Shown here piece after piece: positions 1 to 8,868 of a stretch of 64,000 nucleotides of DNA (its first letter is position 1; each line of letters begins with the position of its first letter). The DNA comes from CATOSP01 sp965197545 (GTDB taxonomy: Bacteria > Chloroflexota > Dehalococcoidia > Lucifugimonadales > UBA3495). The stretch is taken from positions 1,240,001 to 1,304,000 of the forward strand of contig CBDANJ010000007.1 in NCBI GenBank assembly GCA_965197545.1. The letters are read 5' to 3'. A program made the translations under genes and the position numbers. Under the pieces are notes generated by a model. The model was not told where the DNA came from. It was given only the letters and a program-made list of their open reading frames with translations, and searched no databases.

Positions 1-225
1 ACACAGGGTGCCTTACTTTGCTGGCATTATCACAAATACGGTGAGTATGCGCAGCTAGGAGGAACCGGTGAGTTCTCTTCCGTCAGCGTCGGCTCTTTTG
101 GAGCAGCAGCAGCCTGCGCAGTGAGAAGTAACGGTTCCGTCACTTGTTGGACTTCCGATGAGTTGGGTGCTTTGACTCCAATTTGTATGCCGCGCTTGGG
201 CGGGAATTGGACTAGGGACTGTTAG
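1..225 (+). CDS. RCC1-like repeat protein, C-terminal fragment
   Basis: The frame is open from the first base to TAG at 223-225, so the gene begins outside the window. About 74 residues are visible. Residues 25-50 read FSSVSVGSFGAAAACAVRSN followed by GSVTCW, which follows the pattern of an RCC1/ATS1-type repeat (hydrophobic SVS-G, then CAV-x-NGSVxCW). Such repeats form beta-propellers, often in exported proteins. The last 20 residues after CW no longer fit a repeat, and the stop codon lies directly against the MITE starting at 226, so the true end may have been altered by that insertion. The family call rests on a single repeat. Confidence 0.5.
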   Translation, partial: TQGALLCWHYHKYGEYAQLGGTGEFSSVSVGSFGAAAACAVRSNGSVTCWTSDELGALTPICMPRLGGNWTRDC

Positions 226-381
226 TACTACAGCCGCACAGGACGAACTGAAGAGTCAGGCGGCCTTGAGAATGACAATGGCCAGATACGGTTTTACGGC
301 TCTGCCTGTAACATGACTAAGCTAAATTTAACTTTGGCGCCCGGCTGAAAGTACCGAATCAGTGAATGTGCAACTGTAGTA
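226..381. mobile_element. 156-bp MITE with IS701-like ends
   Basis: Begins TACTACAG and ends CTGTAGTA; read inward, both ends match the termini of the IS701-like element at 22483-23967 (TACTACAG then TTGCA; here CCGCA on the left and TTGCA on the right). The outer bases TTAG (222-225) and CTAA (382-385) both fit the YTAR target known for the IS701 family, although they are not identical. There is no room for a transposase, so it would have to be mobilised in trans. Confidence 0.55.
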
Positions 382-453
382 CTAATTTGGTTCCTGGTGG
401 CCTGGCCGGACCGGCTTCGTGTAGAGGGTCATACGAGACTTTGGGATTGTCCC

Positions 454-1206
454 CTACGTGTAGAGGAACTGCCAGCCCAGGGAGCCGATTTCGAACTTGA
501 TCCTGCGGAAGGATTCCGCATAAGGGAGTCCCGTTCTCTCGGAGCTGCGGGATGCCCAATTCCTCATGCGGGCGGCCCTGTCCACCATTCTCCCACCCAT
601 CTGGCTTGCATGTTTAGACAAGGAGTCGATCTTGTCGTCCATATGGTGTTCGATGTCCACGCAAACGTCGGGCGCTTCGCTGCCCCACAGATAGGCTTCC
701 TTTACCCGGTGCGGTTCCAACCCTTCGCCGGTGATTTGCTCCGGGAAATGTAGGTGGCTCCAGGCATATGTGTAGGCCGCGTCCAAGGCCACCTGTCCGC
801 TCATCCGGTGGTCCCGGTGGGTGTGGCTGACGCTGCGGTATGGGTCGATCGCCATGACCACGTCGGGCTTGTGCGTCCTGATCGCGCGGACCACCTGGCT
901 TCGGAAAAGCATGGAGTCTTCGAGCCCGCCGTCTGGATAGGACAGGTATACGACGTCCTTTGCCCCAAGCACACCGGCTGCTTCCTGCTGTTCCCGTTCT
1001 CTGGTAGCCGCGAGATTGGGGGAGGTCATCTCACGGTCCGACGTACCCTTATCGCCATTAGTGCAAAGCACTATGACGACCTCCGTCCCGGATTCCCTGA
1101 TCCATTTGGATAGGGTGCCGCCGCATCCCCCTTCGCAATCGTCGGGATGGGGTGTGACCGCCATCGCCCGTCTGGGCGGTTCGGTGATTATTTCCATATT
1201 TAGCAT
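454..1206 (-). CDS. PIG-L (LmbE-like) family deacetylase
   Basis: A 250-residue zinc-dependent N-acyl-sugar deacetylase-like protein. The family signature is at about residues 18-25 (TPHPDDCE, the AHPDDE motif), and a later HTHRDH at about residues 128-133 supplies the usual metal-ligand histidine. Length and order match family members that deacetylate GlcNAc-type or mycothiol/bacillithiol-type substrates, but the substrate cannot be read from the sequence. A second ATG three codons in (MEII) is an alternative start. It is transcribed in the same direction as the aldehyde dehydrogenase 30 bases upstream and could share its transcript. Confidence 0.85.
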   Translation of the reverse strand: MLNMEIITEPPRRAMAVTPHPDDCEGGCGGTLSKWIRESGTEVVIVLCTNGDKGTSDREMTSPNLAATREREQQEAAGVLGAKDVVYLSYPDGGLEDSMLFRSQVVRAIRTHKPDVVMAIDPYRSVSHTHRDHRMSGQVALDAAYTYAWSHLHFPEQITGEGLEPHRVKEAYLWGSEAPDVCVDIEHHMDDKIDSLSKHASQMGGRMVDRAARMRNWASRSSERTGLPYAESFRRIKFEIGSLGWQFLYT

Positions 1207-1236
1207 GGTCCTTTCTGGACTATGGGGCTGAACGGT

Positions 1237-2655
1237 CTACTGGTGGAAAACCACCATCTTTAGCTCGGTCATCTCATGCACTGCGTAGCCAGGCCCCTCC
1301 TTGCCCATTCCGCTGTCCTTAAGACCGCCGTAGGGCATGAGGTCGGCACGCCACTGGGGATGAGAGTTGATGTGGAGGTTACCCGAGTGGACCTCTTTGG
1401 CGAACCGCATGGCCCAATCAATATTTTGAGTGAAAATGCCCGCCGACAGGCCGAACCGGCTGTCGTTGGCCTTGGCGATGGCGTCGTCGATGTCGTCGAA
1501 GGCGGCGACGGCGACCGCCGGGCCGAACAGCTCTTCGCGGGATACCCTCATGTCTGCCGTGGTGTCAGCAACTACCGTGGGAGCGTGCATCGTGCCCTCG
1601 CGGTCTCCTCCGGCGATGACCCTTGCGCCGCTCTGGACGGCTTCCGATATCCACTGGCCCACCCGGTCAGCGTCGCTGGCCCGGATCATGGGGCCCATTC
1701 GCACCGCTTCGTCCAGCGGGTTGCCGGTGGAGAAGGCTTCGGTGGGAGCGACCAGGGCATCAAGAAAGTCGGCGTAAATGCGCCGGTCTGCGAACACGCG
1801 CTGGGTGGAGATGCAGACCTGACCGGCGTTGGCGAATCCGCTGGCCACGGTGGCGGCGGCGACCCGCTCCAGGTCGGCGTCGTTCATTACGATTAGGGGG
1901 CTGTTTGAACCCAGTTCCATCGTCACTTTCTTGATCCCGGCGTTGCGGCAAATGCGCTCGCCGATCTCCATGCTGCCGGTGAAGGTGATCTTTCGCACTC
2001 TGGGGTCGCCGGTGAGGACGTCGCCGATCTCGCTGCCAGGCCCTGTGATGCACTGTATCGCTTCTTCTGGTAGTCCCGCTTCCAGTAGGAGCTCCACGAG
2101 CTTCAGAGCCGACAGGGGCGTATCGCCAGCGGGCTTGAGCACCACCGAGTTGCCCGCGGCCAAGGCTGGGCCGACCTTGTGGGAGACCAGGTTCAGAGGG
2201 AAGTTGAAGGGTGCGATGGCGGCCACGACCCCAACAGGTACTCGGATGGTGAACCCGAACTGGCTGACGTTGCCCGGGGCCGCATCCAATGGGACAGTCT
2301 CCCCGTGGAGCCGCTTGGCTTCTTCGGCGGAAAGCGTGATGGTCTGGATGGCTCGCTGGACCTCGCCTCTGCCTTCAGAGATCACCTTTCCTTCTTCCAG
2401 GGTAATGGTCTGGCCCAGATCTTCGACCCGCTCGGCCATCAAATCGGCGGTGCGGCGAAGAATGGCGTAGCGTTCGTAGGCAGGCAGCTTGGCCATCGCC
2501 GCCGCTCCCCTGACCGCGCTTGCAATAGCTTGGTCGACGTCTGCCGCTGTCCCCTTGGGGACGGTGTCGATCACAGTCTGGTCGAAAGGATTGAATACCG
2601 GGATGGTCTCGGGCCTATCGACCCAGTTGCCGTTTATATACATCCTCATGGCCAA
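1237..2655 (-). CDS. NAD(P)-dependent aldehyde dehydrogenase
   Basis: A 472-residue ALDH-superfamily enzyme that oxidises an aldehyde to an acid. The general-base Glu is in MELGSN (about residue 247) and the catalytic Cys in GQVCIS (about residue 281); the cofactor-binding region includes APFNFPLN and the FTGS turn near residue 227. The C-terminal YGGLKDSGMGKEGP stretch is typical of the lactaldehyde, GapN-like and phosphonoacetaldehyde dehydrogenase branch. No neighbouring gene fixes the substrate. All key catalytic residues are present and the length is normal. Confidence 0.92.
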   Translation of the reverse strand: MAMRMYINGNWVDRPETIPVFNPFDQTVIDTVPKGTAADVDQAIASAVRGAAAMAKLPAYERYAILRRTADLMAERVEDLGQTITLEEGKVISEGRGEVQRAIQTITLSAEEAKRLHGETVPLDAAPGNVSQFGFTIRVPVGVVAAIAPFNFPLNLVSHKVGPALAAGNSVVLKPAGDTPLSALKLVELLLEAGLPEEAIQCITGPGSEIGDVLTGDPRVRKITFTGSMEIGERICRNAGIKKVTMELGSNSPLIVMNDADLERVAAATVASGFANAGQVCISTQRVFADRRIYADFLDALVAPTEAFSTGNPLDEAVRMGPMIRASDADRVGQWISEAVQSGARVIAGGDREGTMHAPTVVADTTADMRVSREELFGPAVAVAAFDDIDDAIAKANDSRFGLSAGIFTQNIDWAMRFAKEVHSGNLHINSHPQWRADLMPYGGLKDSGMGKEGPGYAVHEMTELKMVVFHQ

Positions 2656-2837
2656 CGACTCCCAACAGCTAGATTTAGGTCCCTGGACTTCTCGGTGAGG
2701 CGGGTGCGGCTTCGCAGGCTGGAAAACGGCCGCAGCCCTGAGGCCGCCGCGAATTTAATCGGAATTGCTGCGCTTAGGATAGTCCCGGCGAGGACAGGCT
2801 GCAACCCGCTAAAAGCATCCCCAACATTGGGCGAAGT

Positions 2838-3542
2838 TCAATTGGTCAGTATCTTGGAGCGGCCCAACCCGGTAACGGAGTAATGCCCCGACCTGCCCGG
2901 CACTCTCTCCAGCCACCGGAACTTGGTGCGGGCGGCGTTGCGGAGGGTCTGGGTGAAGTTGTGCGGCTGGAGCCATCCAACCCGGTCGAAAAGCTCCTCT
3001 AGGTCTTCCGCTGAGACGCTGTCCATCTCCAGGAACTGGGCCGCGCCTTCTGCCGCCACCACCACTTTGCGCATGTCGCCCAACGGATTGGACGACTGAC
3101 AGAAGTGAATAAACGCCAACCCGGCCGCCGCCGACCGCGCCGCCTGCTCCGCCTTCCGGCGGTCTGGCGGCGCGGACTCGGGAAAAAGATCGGTTGATGG
3201 TAGCGCGGGGACAGGTGGAGCCGAGGATTCGATTTCAGGCTGGATGACCGGGTCTGGCTCCTCCGGGCTACCTGTATCCTCTGGGGAGAGGTCCTGGAGG
3301 ATGTCGGGAGGCGGGGGGGAGGTGTCTTCCACCTTTTGAGGAGTGTCTACACTACTACCCTTTTCCGTGGGCGCCGGTCCATAGCCGTTGCCAGGGGTAG
3401 GATGAGACACCTGCATGAGATCGCGGGGAAGGTCTCGAAGCACCATATCGACGATTTGATGGATGACCTCGGGTTCTTCAGATTCGAAGGTAATCTGGGC
3501 GTTATTCGGAAGAGTGATAGAGACCTTGACCATGCACCCCAA
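2838..3542 (-). CDS. Hypothetical protein with Pro/Glu-rich linker
   Basis: I do not recognise a named family. The 234 residues fall into three parts: an N-terminal beta-rich strip (VKVSITLPNNAQITFES) resembling the start of a small ligand-binding or effector domain; a low-complexity acidic and proline-rich linker at about residues 50-125; and a helical C-terminal part (about 130-234) ending in a winged-helix-like segment (FDRVGW, then KFRWLERVPGRSGHYSVT) that suggests a nucleic-acid-binding or tethering role. MVKVSI, three codons in, is an equally good start. It lies just downstream of uvrC's own control region only in the sense of position; both read on the minus strand with 127 bases between. 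Confidence 0.6.
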   Translation of the reverse strand: MGCMVKVSITLPNNAQITFESEEPEVIHQIVDMVLRDLPRDLMQVSHPTPGNGYGPAPTEKGSSVDTPQKVEDTSPPPPDILQDLSPEDTGSPEEPDPVIQPEIESSAPPVPALPSTDLFPESAPPDRRKAEQAARSAAAGLAFIHFCQSSNPLGDMRKVVVAAEGAAQFLEMDSVSAEDLEELFDRVGWLQPHNFTQTLRNAARTKFRWLERVPGRSGHYSVTGLGRSKILTN

Positions 3543-3669
3543 CCCCCTCCGAATGTCCGCGCCTTCAATTTAACGACCACTCAAGGCCCACGCGTGACTA
3601 CAATAGTACATAACAAAAAGTGTACAGGCAACCGAGGAGGACGGTAGAAGTGTATAAGGGCAGCCGGAG

Positions 3670-5538
3670 TTAAATGCTCTGCTTGACCAAAAGGGCCAAC
3701 GAACGGGTCATTCCGGGTACGGCGGCTATCTCGTCCACCGATGCCTGCTTGATGCCGCTGAGTGAACCGAACTTTCGCATCAGCATCCGCTTGCGCTTGG
3801 GGCCGATGCCGTTAACAGAGTCGATGGGAGAACGCAGGCTACTCTTGCTGCGCAAGTTACGGTGGTAGGTTATCGCGAATCGGTGCGCTTCATCCCGGAT
3901 GCGTTGCACCAGGTACAAGGCCTGCGAGTCACGGGAGAGGATAATCGGCTCCGGTGTGTGGGGTACGTAAAGCCACTCGTTCTCCTTAGCCAGGGAAGCC
4001 AGGGGCACGTTGTCCAAGCCCATCTCCAACAGCACTTCGAGGGCGGCGGAGAGCTGACCCTTTCCCCCGTCGATCAAGACCAAGTCTGGGAATATGCCCC
4101 ATGTCTCATCTGAGGGACGTGTGCCGTCGCTATCCTGCAGCTTCTGCTTGGCGCGTACCTCCGCCATCCGGTTAAACCGCCGGCGCAGCACCTCTCTCAT
4201 GCTCTCGAAATCGTCCACGCCTTCCACCGACTTTACCCGGAAGCGCCGGTAATGGGCGGGTTTGGGCGCGCCGTCCTCGAAGACGACCATGCTGCCGACG
4301 GTGTTGGTGCCCTGAATATGGGAGATGTCGTAGCATTCCATGCGGCGGAGGTCGGTAGGCAGGCTCAACTCTTCGCGTAGCTCAGACATGGCCCCTTGGA
4401 TGATGTCGGCCTTGTCCAACCACCTGACACGGTATTGGTTCAATCCCTGACGGGCATTCTCCGCGACCAGGTCGATCAGTTTCTTGTGTTGCCCGCGCAT
4501 GGGAAGAGCAATGCGGACGCTTTTGCCTCTGAGACTCTGGAGCCATTCCCGGATTAACTCTTCTTCCTCCACGGCGTGTTGGACCAGGATACGCGGCGGA
4601 ATCTCGGACGCGGACTGGTAGAACTGCTTGATGAACTGACCAATGACCAGCCCCGGATCGTCTTCTTGCGCCCCTTCCATGAAGAAATGGTCGCGACCGA
4701 CGAGTTTGTTGTGCCGGACGAAGAAGACCTCCACCCAGGTCTCTTGGTTCTCCTGGGCCAGGGCGATCAAATCCATGTCGCTCACCGGATTGGCGTCGAC
4801 CTTGATGCGCTGTTCCTCCGCCACCCGTTCCACGCTGCGCATCCGGTCGCGCAACACGGCGGCCCGCTCAAACTCCAGGCTATCCGAAGCCTTCTGCATG
4901 TTGTCTTGCAGGTCCTGGGTAACCGCTTCCGTATCCCCTTCCATGAACAGGACGACCTGCCGGATCACTTCGTCGTAGTCTTCCTTGGTGGCGTAGCCCG
5001 TGCAGGGAGCGACGCAGCGGTTGATGAAGAATTCCAGGCAGGGCCGCGGGTCCTTTCCGGTAATGTTCTTAGTGCAGGACCGGTATGGGAAGAGGCGCTT
5101 GACCAAGTCCATGGTCTTTCGCACCGTACCGGCGGTTGCGAAGGGGCCGAAGTATCTTGCGCCGTCGTTGGCCACCCTGCGGGTGATATATACCCGGGGG
5201 AATTCCTCGTTCAGGGCGATCTTCAGGTAGGGATAGGTCTTATCGTCTTTGAGTCGGGCGTTGTACCTGGGCCGGTGGCGCTTGATAAGGGTGTTTTCCA
5301 GTATCAGGGCTTCGGCCTCGGTATCCGTGACGATACATTCGAAGTCGTCCAACTGTCCCAACATGCGCCGTGTCTTGTTGGGGAGGTTCGAAGGGGAGCC
5401 GAAGTAGGTGCGGAGGCGGTTGCTAAGGACGCTGGCCTTGCCTACGTACAGAACGTTGCCCCGGGCGTCCTTCATGATGTAAACGCCGGGTCTGTCTGGC
5501 GCCGCCAGCAAGCGGCGTTCGAACAAGGAAGCGGCCAT
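3670..5538 (-). CDS. uvrC: UvrABC excinuclease subunit C
   Basis: The 622-residue nuclease makes both incisions during nucleotide-excision repair once UvrB is loaded on damaged DNA. A GIY-YIG domain lies at the N-terminus (PGVYIMKDARGNVLYVGKAS, about residues 17-36), followed by a Cys cluster (RPCLEFFINRCVAPC), a UVR domain around residues 200-235, the RNase-H-like second nuclease domain (MECYDISHIQGTNTVGSMVV, then DLVLIDGGKGQL), and a C-terminal helix-hairpin-helix pair (SVNGIGPKRKRMLMRKFGS, AAVPGMTRSLA). All domains are in order and the length is typical. uvrA and uvrB are not in the window. Confidence 0.98.
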   Translation of the reverse strand: MAASLFERRLLAAPDRPGVYIMKDARGNVLYVGKASVLSNRLRTYFGSPSNLPNKTRRMLGQLDDFECIVTDTEAEALILENTLIKRHRPRYNARLKDDKTYPYLKIALNEEFPRVYITRRVANDGARYFGPFATAGTVRKTMDLVKRLFPYRSCTKNITGKDPRPCLEFFINRCVAPCTGYATKEDYDEVIRQVVLFMEGDTEAVTQDLQDNMQKASDSLEFERAAVLRDRMRSVERVAEEQRIKVDANPVSDMDLIALAQENQETWVEVFFVRHNKLVGRDHFFMEGAQEDDPGLVIGQFIKQFYQSASEIPPRILVQHAVEEEELIREWLQSLRGKSVRIALPMRGQHKKLIDLVAENARQGLNQYRVRWLDKADIIQGAMSELREELSLPTDLRRMECYDISHIQGTNTVGSMVVFEDGAPKPAHYRRFRVKSVEGVDDFESMREVLRRRFNRMAEVRAKQKLQDSDGTRPSDETWGIFPDLVLIDGGKGQLSAALEVLLEMGLDNVPLASLAKENEWLYVPHTPEPIILSRDSQALYLVQRIRDEAHRFAITYHRNLRSKSSLRSPIDSVNGIGPKRKRMLMRKFGSLSGIKQASVDEIAAVPGMTRSLALLVKQSI

Positions 5539-5543
5539 GGATG

Positions 5544-5903
5544 CTATACAACGAAGGCGAGCGCCACAATGACAGCCACCACCGCTCCGGCTAGGGCCAG
5601 TATCCTTTTGATCTCGGACCCGACGTAACGGGCGGTGTTTGAGGGTTCCCGCCTGTTGCGCGGCGACGCGGAAGACCTGGCTACTGGGCTGGGGCGCGCT
5701 GGCGCGGGAGCTGGCCGGTCAGCCGTGGCGACTGCGGCAGTGGGGGGAGCGCTTTCGGGCATTTGGCTCGAGGCGGTCTCACCGTTGGTTGATGGGCGAG
5801 ACGCGATGGCGGCGGGTATCCCCCTGGGGCCCCGCTGCTGTTTCTTACGGCGTTGGTTGAGCTGCGATTGACGCGATGCAATCCGGCGGGCTTTACCTGG
5901 CAT
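5544..5903 (-). CDS. Small basic protein with C-terminal membrane segment
   Basis: Chosen start MPGKARRIASRQSQL is preceded by GGGAGGAG about ten bases upstream. The 119-residue product has a strongly basic N-terminus rich in Arg, Lys and Gln, a Pro/Ala/Ser-rich central linker, and one hydrophobic helix at the very C-terminus (ILALAGAVVAVIVALAFVV). The layout suggests a tail-anchored membrane protein with a cytosolic positively charged head, perhaps contacting RNA or DNA. It ends five bases before the uvrC start, on the same strand, so the two are probably co-transcribed. No function is assigned. Confidence 0.6.
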   Translation of the reverse strand: MPGKARRIASRQSQLNQRRKKQQRGPRGIPAAIASRPSTNGETASSQMPESAPPTAAVATADRPAPAPARPSPVARSSASPRNRREPSNTARYVGSEIKRILALAGAVVAVIVALAFVV

Positions 5904-6010
5904 GGGGACGTATCTCCTCCCGACCATGATACCACTGCTTGAACCGCAAGTGTCCCCGTGGTCCTGGCTACTACCCAACCACTATAACAGTAATTGACAT
6001 AATTGGGCAG

Positions 6011-6205
6011 CGGCGCGGCGGGGGTCTCCAGGGTCTTTTCATTCTCTCTCTCCCGTGGGGAGAGGGCTGAGGTGAGGGACAACTCTCCCTGCAATGGTAG
6101 TAGCTGCGGCAAGTCAGTTTGCGGGGGAACGCCCTCACCCTAACCCTCTCCCAGAGGGAGAGGGGACACCTTTCCAAAAATGAAAAGGCGCGGCGGGGGT
6201 CTCCT
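6011..6205. repeat. Nested intergenic repeat cluster
   Basis: The gap between the small membrane protein and the recombinase holds two direct copies of GGCGCGGCGGGGGTCTCC (about 6014-6031 and 6187-6204). Between them lie two G/C-rich palindromes in inverted orientation: CTCTCCCGTGGGGAGAGG followed by GCTGAGGTGAGGG (about 6049-6079), and CCCTCACCCTAACCCTCTCC then CAGAGGGAGAGGGGA (about 6131-6166). The second form is a common bacterial intergenic repeat type. No gene is seen here. Confidence 0.75.
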
Positions 6206-6239
6206 GAGCAATTCCGCTGCCCTCAATTGGCCCCGCTAA

Positions 6240-7154
6240 CTAGGCCCTAGGGTGGCTCTTTTCGTATTCTTGATGGACGTAATTGTCGGTCAGATGGGTA
6301 TAGACCTGAGTGGTGGAGATGCTGGAGTGGCCCAACAGCTCTTGCACGTGCCTGAGAGACGCCCCGTTCTGCAGTAGGTGGGTGGCGAAGCTGTGCCTAA
6401 GGGTGTGCGGGGTGATATGGGCTTCGATCTTGGCCTTTGCGCCGTATGTTTTCAAGACGTTCCAGACCCACTGGCGCGTCAGACGCTCGCCTCGGTGGTT
6501 GACGAATAGGGCCTTCTGGTCTTTGCGTGAACCCAGCAACCCCACCCTGCCCTTCTTCAGGTAGGATTTCAGGGCAGACGTAGCCTTGGGGTAGAGGTAG
6601 ACGATGCGTTCCTTGGAGCCCTTGCCCCAACACCGGATGTACGATTCGCTGAGGTCAAGGCTCTGGACGTCCAAAGACACCAGTTCCCCAACTCTCAGTC
6701 CGGTGGCGTAGAGTAGTTCTAGGATTGTGGCGTCCCGTTGGCCCTCGGGAGTACCCGCGTTGCTGGCGCTGTCCAACAGCCGGTTGACCTCTTCCTCGGT
6801 GAGGTACTTTGGCAGGTTGCGGCCAACTTTGGGCGAGCCGAGGGACTGGGTAGGGTCTTCCGTGATCGTGCCGTTTTCAGAGAGGAAACCGAAGAAGGAC
6901 TTGATGGAGGCTACCTTGCGGGCGGTGGTGGTGTCGCGGTAGCCCTTGGCGTCGCGAAGGTTCTCGATGTAGTCATTTAACAGGTTGAGATCGACGTACT
7001 GCCACGGGCTGTGGCCATTGCCCAAGGGCTTCCCCTTCTGCTGGTAGTAATCCCAGAATTGGGTGAGGTCGTTGCGGTAGGCGTCCGAAGTATTGCGGGA
7101 GAACCCCTTCTCGACAATAAGATGCTCTAAAAAGGACTGAATAGCCTGTTCCAT
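6240..7154 (-). CDS. Tyrosine recombinase, XerC/XerD type
   Basis: The product is 304 residues from ATG 7154; an in-frame GTG at 7172 is the alternative, but the AAAGGA stretch upstream serves the ATG. An N-terminal core-binding SAM-like domain (about 1-95) precedes a catalytic domain with the complete set: Arg154 (ATGLRVGEL), Lys near 178-181 (GKGSKER), His250/Arg253 (HTLRHSFATH), His276 (LGHSSIS) and Tyr285 (QVYTH). Length and motif spacing match chromosome-dimer-resolving Xer recombinases rather than phage integrases, and no phage genes adjoin it. It probably acts at dif together with a partner; no dif site was found here. Confidence 0.93.
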   Translation of the reverse strand: MEQAIQSFLEHLIVEKGFSRNTSDAYRNDLTQFWDYYQQKGKPLGNGHSPWQYVDLNLLNDYIENLRDAKGYRDTTTARKVASIKSFFGFLSENGTITEDPTQSLGSPKVGRNLPKYLTEEEVNRLLDSASNAGTPEGQRDATILELLYATGLRVGELVSLDVQSLDLSESYIRCWGKGSKERIVYLYPKATSALKSYLKKGRVGLLGSRKDQKALFVNHRGERLTRQWVWNVLKTYGAKAKIEAHITPHTLRHSFATHLLQNGASLRHVQELLGHSSISTTQVYTHLTDNYVHQEYEKSHPRA

Positions 7155-7387
7155 GTTTGCATATCCTTTCACCTAAGGCGCAAAGTCCGCCAAGGGCGTA
7201 AAAAAGATGGTACGGTCGGTAGACCGCCGCACCAGTAATCGTGATAGTTGCTACTTTAGCACACAGGCTACGGCCCTCTTTCGTAGCGCCGGTGCGAGTT
7301 AAATCCGGTTCGGTGCGTCAATGTTGTTGCCTCTGTACTCTTCTGGCGCGGCTCCCGGTACACGCTAGCGCGTCACCCAAACTAATA

Positions 7388-7423
7388 AATGCCCCTTCCC
7401 GCAGGATCGCGGGAAGGGGCATT
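7388..7423 (-). terminator. Strong hairpin downstream of thiolase gene
   Basis: A perfect 15-bp stem (AATGCCCCTTCCCGC at 7388-7402 and its complement at 7409-7423) closes a six-base loop, 30 bases past the thiolase stop. The minus-strand continuation ATTAGTTTGG has only short T runs, so it may terminate weakly or act to stabilise mRNA. It also faces the recombinase promoter region. Confidence 0.65.
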
Positions 7424-7453
7424 TGGTTCCAGCTTTGAGCCTGGATTGGGGGG

Positions 7454-8629
7454 CTAGTCCCTGGCCAGGACCACCGTGCCGGTGGAGGAAAGAGAGCCGC
7501 CGGTGCCGTTGACCACCGAAGTCTTTGGGTTCTGCGTGGGGTCCCGCCGACCCTTGACCTGCCGGTCGCCGGCTTCGCCCCGAAGCTGACGCACCGCCTC
7601 CACCAATAGGAAGCTGCCGTACATGCCGGGGTGCGTATAGGAGAGGCCGCCGCCGCTGGTGTTCAGCGAGAAGTCTCCGCCGGGCGCGGTCCGCTGACCC
7701 GCCACGAAGTCCGCCGCCTCACCGGGGCCGCAAAAGCCGAGCGCTTCAAGAGTGAGCATCACCGTGTAGGTGAAAGAGTCGTAAATCATGGTTAGGTCGA
7801 TGTCGTCTGTGGTCATCCCCGCCCGGCCGAAGGCCTTGGGGCCCGTTTCCCTGGCGATCAACGACGTTAGCGACGGCATCATGCTAATCATGTTGTGGTC
7901 GTGGCTTTCCGCCGCGCCCAACACCCAGACCGGTTCCTTGGCGCAATTCCGTGCCCTGTCCGCTGTCGTAACGATGATCGCCGCGCCTGAGTCGGTGACC
8001 AAACAACAGTCGAACAGATGGAACGGCCAGGCCACCCACCTGGAGTTGTGGTAGTCGTCGAAGCTCATGGGCGTCTCATGCATCGCGGCCTTGGGGTTGA
8101 GGTTCGCCCACTTGCGGGTTGAGACGGCGATCTCGGCCATTCCCTGCCGTGTCTTGTCCTCGCCGTATTGGTGCATGTACCGGGAGCACGCCAAGGCGTA
8201 GTTGATTGGGGGCCCTATCATCCCGTAAGGGGCTTCGTACTGTGCCGTTGGCTGGTTGGGGTCTCCACCGGCCCTGCCCCTGGTCGAGCGCCCCGCCTGA
8301 CCGTGGGTAATGAGGGCCACCTCGCAGAATCCCGCTCGGATGGCCGCGACGGCGTGGGCCACGTGGATCACGAAGGAAGAGCCGCCAACCGATGTATTGT
8401 CGGTGTAGCCGGGCTGGATTCCCAAGTATTCGGCGGTTGCCAGGGTAGAGAAGCCGGCGGTGAAGAGGCCGTCAACGTCGGACTTGGATAGCCCCGCGTC
8501 TGCCAGGGCGTTGTGCGCCGCCTCGGCGTGGTGCTGCAGTGACGACTTGTTCGGGACGGTGCCCATCTCATCGGACTCTGCGACGCCCACAATGGCGATG
8601 TCGCGCTGTCCTTGAGCGCTAGATGTCAT
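7454..8629 (-). CDS. Thiolase-superfamily protein (SCP2/lipid-transfer type)
   Basis: The 391-residue protein has the thiolase fold signatures: an N-terminal IAIVGVAESDEMG strand, an alternating central core, and C-terminal GGLSYTHPGMYG and VVNGTGGSLSSTG motifs that resemble the second half of the active site. At the position where classical thiolases carry the nucleophilic Cys the sequence reads NTSVGGSSFVIH (about residues 79-90), with no Cys, so ordinary Claisen thiolysis is unlikely. Such SCPx-like proteins commonly pair with a Zn-ribbon/OB-fold partner, which is not seen here. It may act in steroid or branched-lipid breakdown, or as an aldolase-type partner. Confidence 0.85.
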   Translation of the reverse strand: MTSSAQGQRDIAIVGVAESDEMGTVPNKSSLQHHAEAAHNALADAGLSKSDVDGLFTAGFSTLATAEYLGIQPGYTDNTSVGGSSFVIHVAHAVAAIRAGFCEVALITHGQAGRSTRGRAGGDPNQPTAQYEAPYGMIGPPINYALACSRYMHQYGEDKTRQGMAEIAVSTRKWANLNPKAAMHETPMSFDDYHNSRWVAWPFHLFDCCLVTDSGAAIIVTTADRARNCAKEPVWVLGAAESHDHNMISMMPSLTSLIARETGPKAFGRAGMTTDDIDLTMIYDSFTYTVMLTLEALGFCGPGEAADFVAGQRTAPGGDFSLNTSGGGLSYTHPGMYGSFLLVEAVRQLRGEAGDRQVKGRRDPTQNPKTSVVNGTGGSLSSTGTVVLARD

Positions 8630-8868
8630 TCCAATACCCTCTGGTCAGGTGTGTTGTGCCGGGAGCCGGGCCATTGGGCCTGCAGGGATCCAAGGCTGCG
8701 AAGATCGTACACCAACCGGCCTCCAACAACAACCACCGTCCGGCCTCCCATAAATCGAGGGGATTTCTGTTTCATGGCCCCGTGGGTGCGGTCGCCGCAC
8801 GTGATAAAATGCCTGCAAACAAGCAAGCGTGTGAACTCGCTTCAGGCGCGTATCGCTCCGAGGTAGCC

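Noticed and set aside
4576..5628. 350-codon plus-strand frame opposite uvrC
   Set aside because: A GC-skew shadow of uvrC; no domain pattern and conflicting with a certain gene.
8626..8826. Minus-strand 66-codon frame ending in an ATGA overlap with the thiolase-like gene
   Set aside because: The overlap is suggestive of coupling, but the product has no recognisable fold and a low-complexity Val/Gly segment; not enough support to call a gene.
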